From assembly GCA_000349905.1 (NCBI GenBank), contig KB722736.1, positions 3,500,785 through 3,564,784 on the forward strand: a stretch of 64,000 bases of DNA, given 5' to 3'. The DNA comes from Volvariella volvacea V23. Its lineage: Eukaryota > Basidiomycota > Agaricomycetes > Agaricales > Pluteaceae. Below are positions 62,053-64,000 of this stretch, piece after piece. Positions within the stretch are counted from its first letter, which is position 1; every line of letters starts with the position of its first letter. The position numbers and the translations under genes are program-made. Below the pieces are notes generated by a model that saw nothing but the letters and a program-made list of their open reading frames with translations, was not told the origin of the DNA and ran no database searches.

Positions 62053-62690
62053 TCTTCGGACAATTGGGTTTATCTATCTATGATACTGGATTTATTAGGC
62101 TTCTTGTTTGATGTAATCTGGACTTCAAGTTGCTTCCTGATGGTAACGCACTGCCGTGTTGACAGATGGCCACGATGGGCGGCCGCAGTCGCATTCAAAT
62201 CAGCGCCCTCGAATGATTAATTGCCTGGTTTCTATAGCCGTTGACATCGTGGAAGGCCGCTCGGGGCTGTGATTAGTGATGCTGGCGGAGCGAGGTGACC
62301 GTGAAGTGTACTTCAATTCACCTTGAAAATGCGCCAATTAGATTCACCTTGAACAATCGAGGTGAATTGAACTGAAATTAGAAAGGTGAACGTGTACCGC
62401 ATATGGAAATGGCTGATGTAATTCAATACAGCGCTTAAAAATCCGAACCCTATCGATGCGATTTGCTCATCTTCTCGTATCTTTCCTCCACTCTCCAGTG
62501 GCCATGACACGTATTGTCGGCCCTTCAGCAGGACTTTATGTCCATTGTAATATGGGATCCGTGTAATAGATCTTTTTCTCCTTCTTTTCGTAATGAGAGA
62601 GTGCCTTGAGCTGCAGGCAAAGGTATTCAAGGTAACTTAGGATAGTGGGCCATGGCAAAGCCTGGCATGTCCAAGTCCGGGATTTTTTTG
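62053..62690. other. Transition zone after the last gene
   Basis: About 640 bp still containing CpG dinucleotides and of ordinary base composition. No reading frame with a recognisable domain was found. It holds the inverted-repeat cluster at 62313-62370. It probably includes the 3' untranslated region of the CCCH/RBR gene. Confidence 0.5.
62313..62370. repeat. Inverted and direct repeat cluster around TTCACCTT
   Basis: The 11-mer TCAATTCACCT at 62313-62323 recurs as its perfect inverse AGGTGAATTGA at 62360-62370, with a 36-nt loop. Inside, TTCACCTTGAA occurs twice in direct orientation (62317-62327 and 62343-62353), and a further AGGTGAAC lies at 62384-62391. It could be a small hairpin, the end of a miniature element, or a binding-site cluster. 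Confidence 0.7.
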
Positions 62691-64000
62691 ATACAAAATA
62701 TACAGTGCTCAAGCCTTAAGAACTTCTTGAAGGGTCTTGAAGAGGTATTGAGAATATCAGAAAGTTGAAAATATTAAAAAGACAGAAAACCAGAAGGCAG
62801 CTCAGAGTAATCAATAGACCCCCATTTAGATTCAGATATTAAATTAGAAAAAGCATATATATTATATCGATATCATGCAATATATTACAGTAAACTACTG
62901 TAGTGATAAATCTATATTAACAATTGATGCTTGAATTATGAAATGTCCAAAAGTGCTGAAGTAGCTTGTTTAAAATTAATTGGAGCAATAATTGGTAATA
63001 ACTGAAACAATAGTTCATTATCATTTTGAAAATTTAGCCAATAACTTATTATCAGCTCCCCACATGCCAGTCAACAATGGAGGTTCAATTGTTCTAAAAA
63101 TTGGACTATGGTATATTTCAGTATAGTAAATAGCTTTTACAAACTTTTGGCTAATTTACTTCAGCCATTCTAATATAGCACTATCCTATCCTCCTCATTC
63201 AGACACACCACTCCTGCCATCCATCAGTGACTAGTCTGTTGAAGAGCCAAGTGTCCAGCAATAATCCCTCTTATGCACTTGAGTTCTTGCTTATCTTGTA
63301 GATAATATAGACTTTGCTTAGCATATACATATTTAGTTTGAAGCAACTCAATGAGACCCTTGCATGTTTGCAACAAATTCTTGCACCTCATATTCCAATA
63401 TGATCTAACTCTTTTGAGATTTGTGAAGTCATATTTCCAGATAATAAGCTTGATCTTTAAACTTTCAGCAAATTTGGTTCAGCTATTCCAGTCTGGCAGT
63501 ATCTGTCCTTTGATTTATTCTAAGATGTTATAGCTGAAGCACCAAGGTGGCCTGGAGCTATCTACTATTAGTTTACCCTTTATTTGACACTTGTAGAAAT
63601 TGAAATAAAGCTTACAGTCAGGGAGAACAACAGAGAATTGACTGAGATAGACTATGTGCTCCTCTTACTTAAGCCTATTGCAGTGTGAGACTTCATTTAG
63701 GAAAAGTGACTATGAGCTTCTGAGAGCTCAATATACAAATAAAATAGATAGTCACCTTTCAGACCTTGTGGATTGAATGAGAAATAAAAGAGATATCTAC
63801 ATTCAAAGTCAATATGCTATTATCCAATTCCACTCAGATTTCTTCAAAGTGAGAGGTGATCTTCTCTTATTTCAAGTCTAGTCACAGACTCAAAAAGACA
63901 AGAGGCCCTGGACCCACCCCAGTATAAGCTCTTTCTTGTATTCTGTTAGAACACCCTTGGATACAAAACATGAAAAATGTGGGTATCTCACTTATTTCTC
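62690..64000. repeat. AT-rich, CpG-depleted repeat-like block (probable silenced element relic)
   Basis: From about 62690 the DNA becomes clearly AT-rich, and I count only one CpG (in TATATCGATATC near 62869) over some 1,300 bp, whereas CpG is frequent in the rest of the window. TpG and CpA are common. This is the pattern expected when methylated cytosines at CpG sites of repeats decay to thymine, as reported for repeat silencing in basidiomycetes. No intact frame longer than about 85 codons is present. The block runs off the window edge, so its full length and element type are unknown. Confidence 0.65.
63224..63478 (-). pseudogene. Degenerate coding fragment within the AT-rich block
   Basis: The longest coding-like stretch of the block is an 84-codon open frame without a start ATG, flanked by stops. 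It contains KLIIWKYDFTNLKRVRSYW and LIELLQTKYVYAKQSLYYL. In the same frame upstream, a further short piece (ILPDWNS) precedes a stop. Composition is Lys/Leu/Tyr-rich, as expected for AT-shifted sequence. It may be the remains of a transposon protein, but I recognise no transposase motif. Confidence 0.3.

Overview
The window looks like nuclear DNA of a filamentous basidiomycete, most likely an agaricomycete. Genes are packed on both strands and carry many short GT-AG introns of about 45-60 nt. Protein families include ones I associate with mushrooms and relatives, such as a DUF6533-type membrane protein and an F-box/leucine-rich orphan. I cannot name the species from the sequence. Exon edges were placed by eye from splice consensus, reading frame and family resemblance. 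Where I give an exact protein length, the phases add up across all exons.

Layout: 1-1325 3' end of a fungal transcription factor (+); 1429-2898 RNA polymerase III subunit RPC4/Rpc53 (-), divergent from 3011-4088 hypoxanthine-guanine phosphoribosyltransferase (+); 4843-5798 C2HC zinc-finger protein (-); 6285-7457 mitoferrin (+); 7724-10211 membrane glycosyltransferase (+); 10353-13637 PAT1 decapping activator (-); 13838-19322 glycogen debranching enzyme (-); 20020-21429 makorin E3 ligase (-), divergent from 21516-22697 SAGA subunit HFI1/ADA1 (+); 22934-26084 long tyrosinase (-), divergent from 26875-29154 Zap1-like zinc-finger regulator (+); 29496-30311 F-box-like orphan (-); 30702-32511 DUF6533 membrane protein (+), apparently damaged; 33074-35233 FAD monooxygenase (-); 35712-36419 TMA16 (-), divergent from 36555-36875 MOZART1 (+); 37331-40177 Zds1-domain protein (+); 40812-45280 DNA ligase IV (+); 45622-48333 forkhead factor (+); 49284-52904 SF3B1 (+), convergent with 53210-56431 AP-1 gamma-adaptin (-); 56684-57621 orphan membrane protein (+); 57808-62052 seven-CCCH-finger RBR-like E3 lacking RING2 (+). 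From about 62690 to the end the DNA is AT-rich, almost without CpG and without intact genes.

Most genes are conserved housekeeping functions: Pol III, purine salvage, mitochondrial iron import, mRNA decay and splicing, glycogen breakdown, end joining, spindle nucleation and vesicle coats. They share no single pathway. The less ordinary parts are a 7-nt microexon in the HPT gene, a bacterial-type tyrosinase with about 500 extra C-terminal residues beside a zinc-responsive-type regulator, a glycosyltransferase with an apparent second degenerate domain, a frameshifted DUF6533 gene beside a minisatellite, and the RING2-less CCCH/RBR protein at the edge of a CpG-depleted repeat block. I did not find a clearly new multi-gene system. 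No tRNA, rRNA or CRISPR array was recognised.
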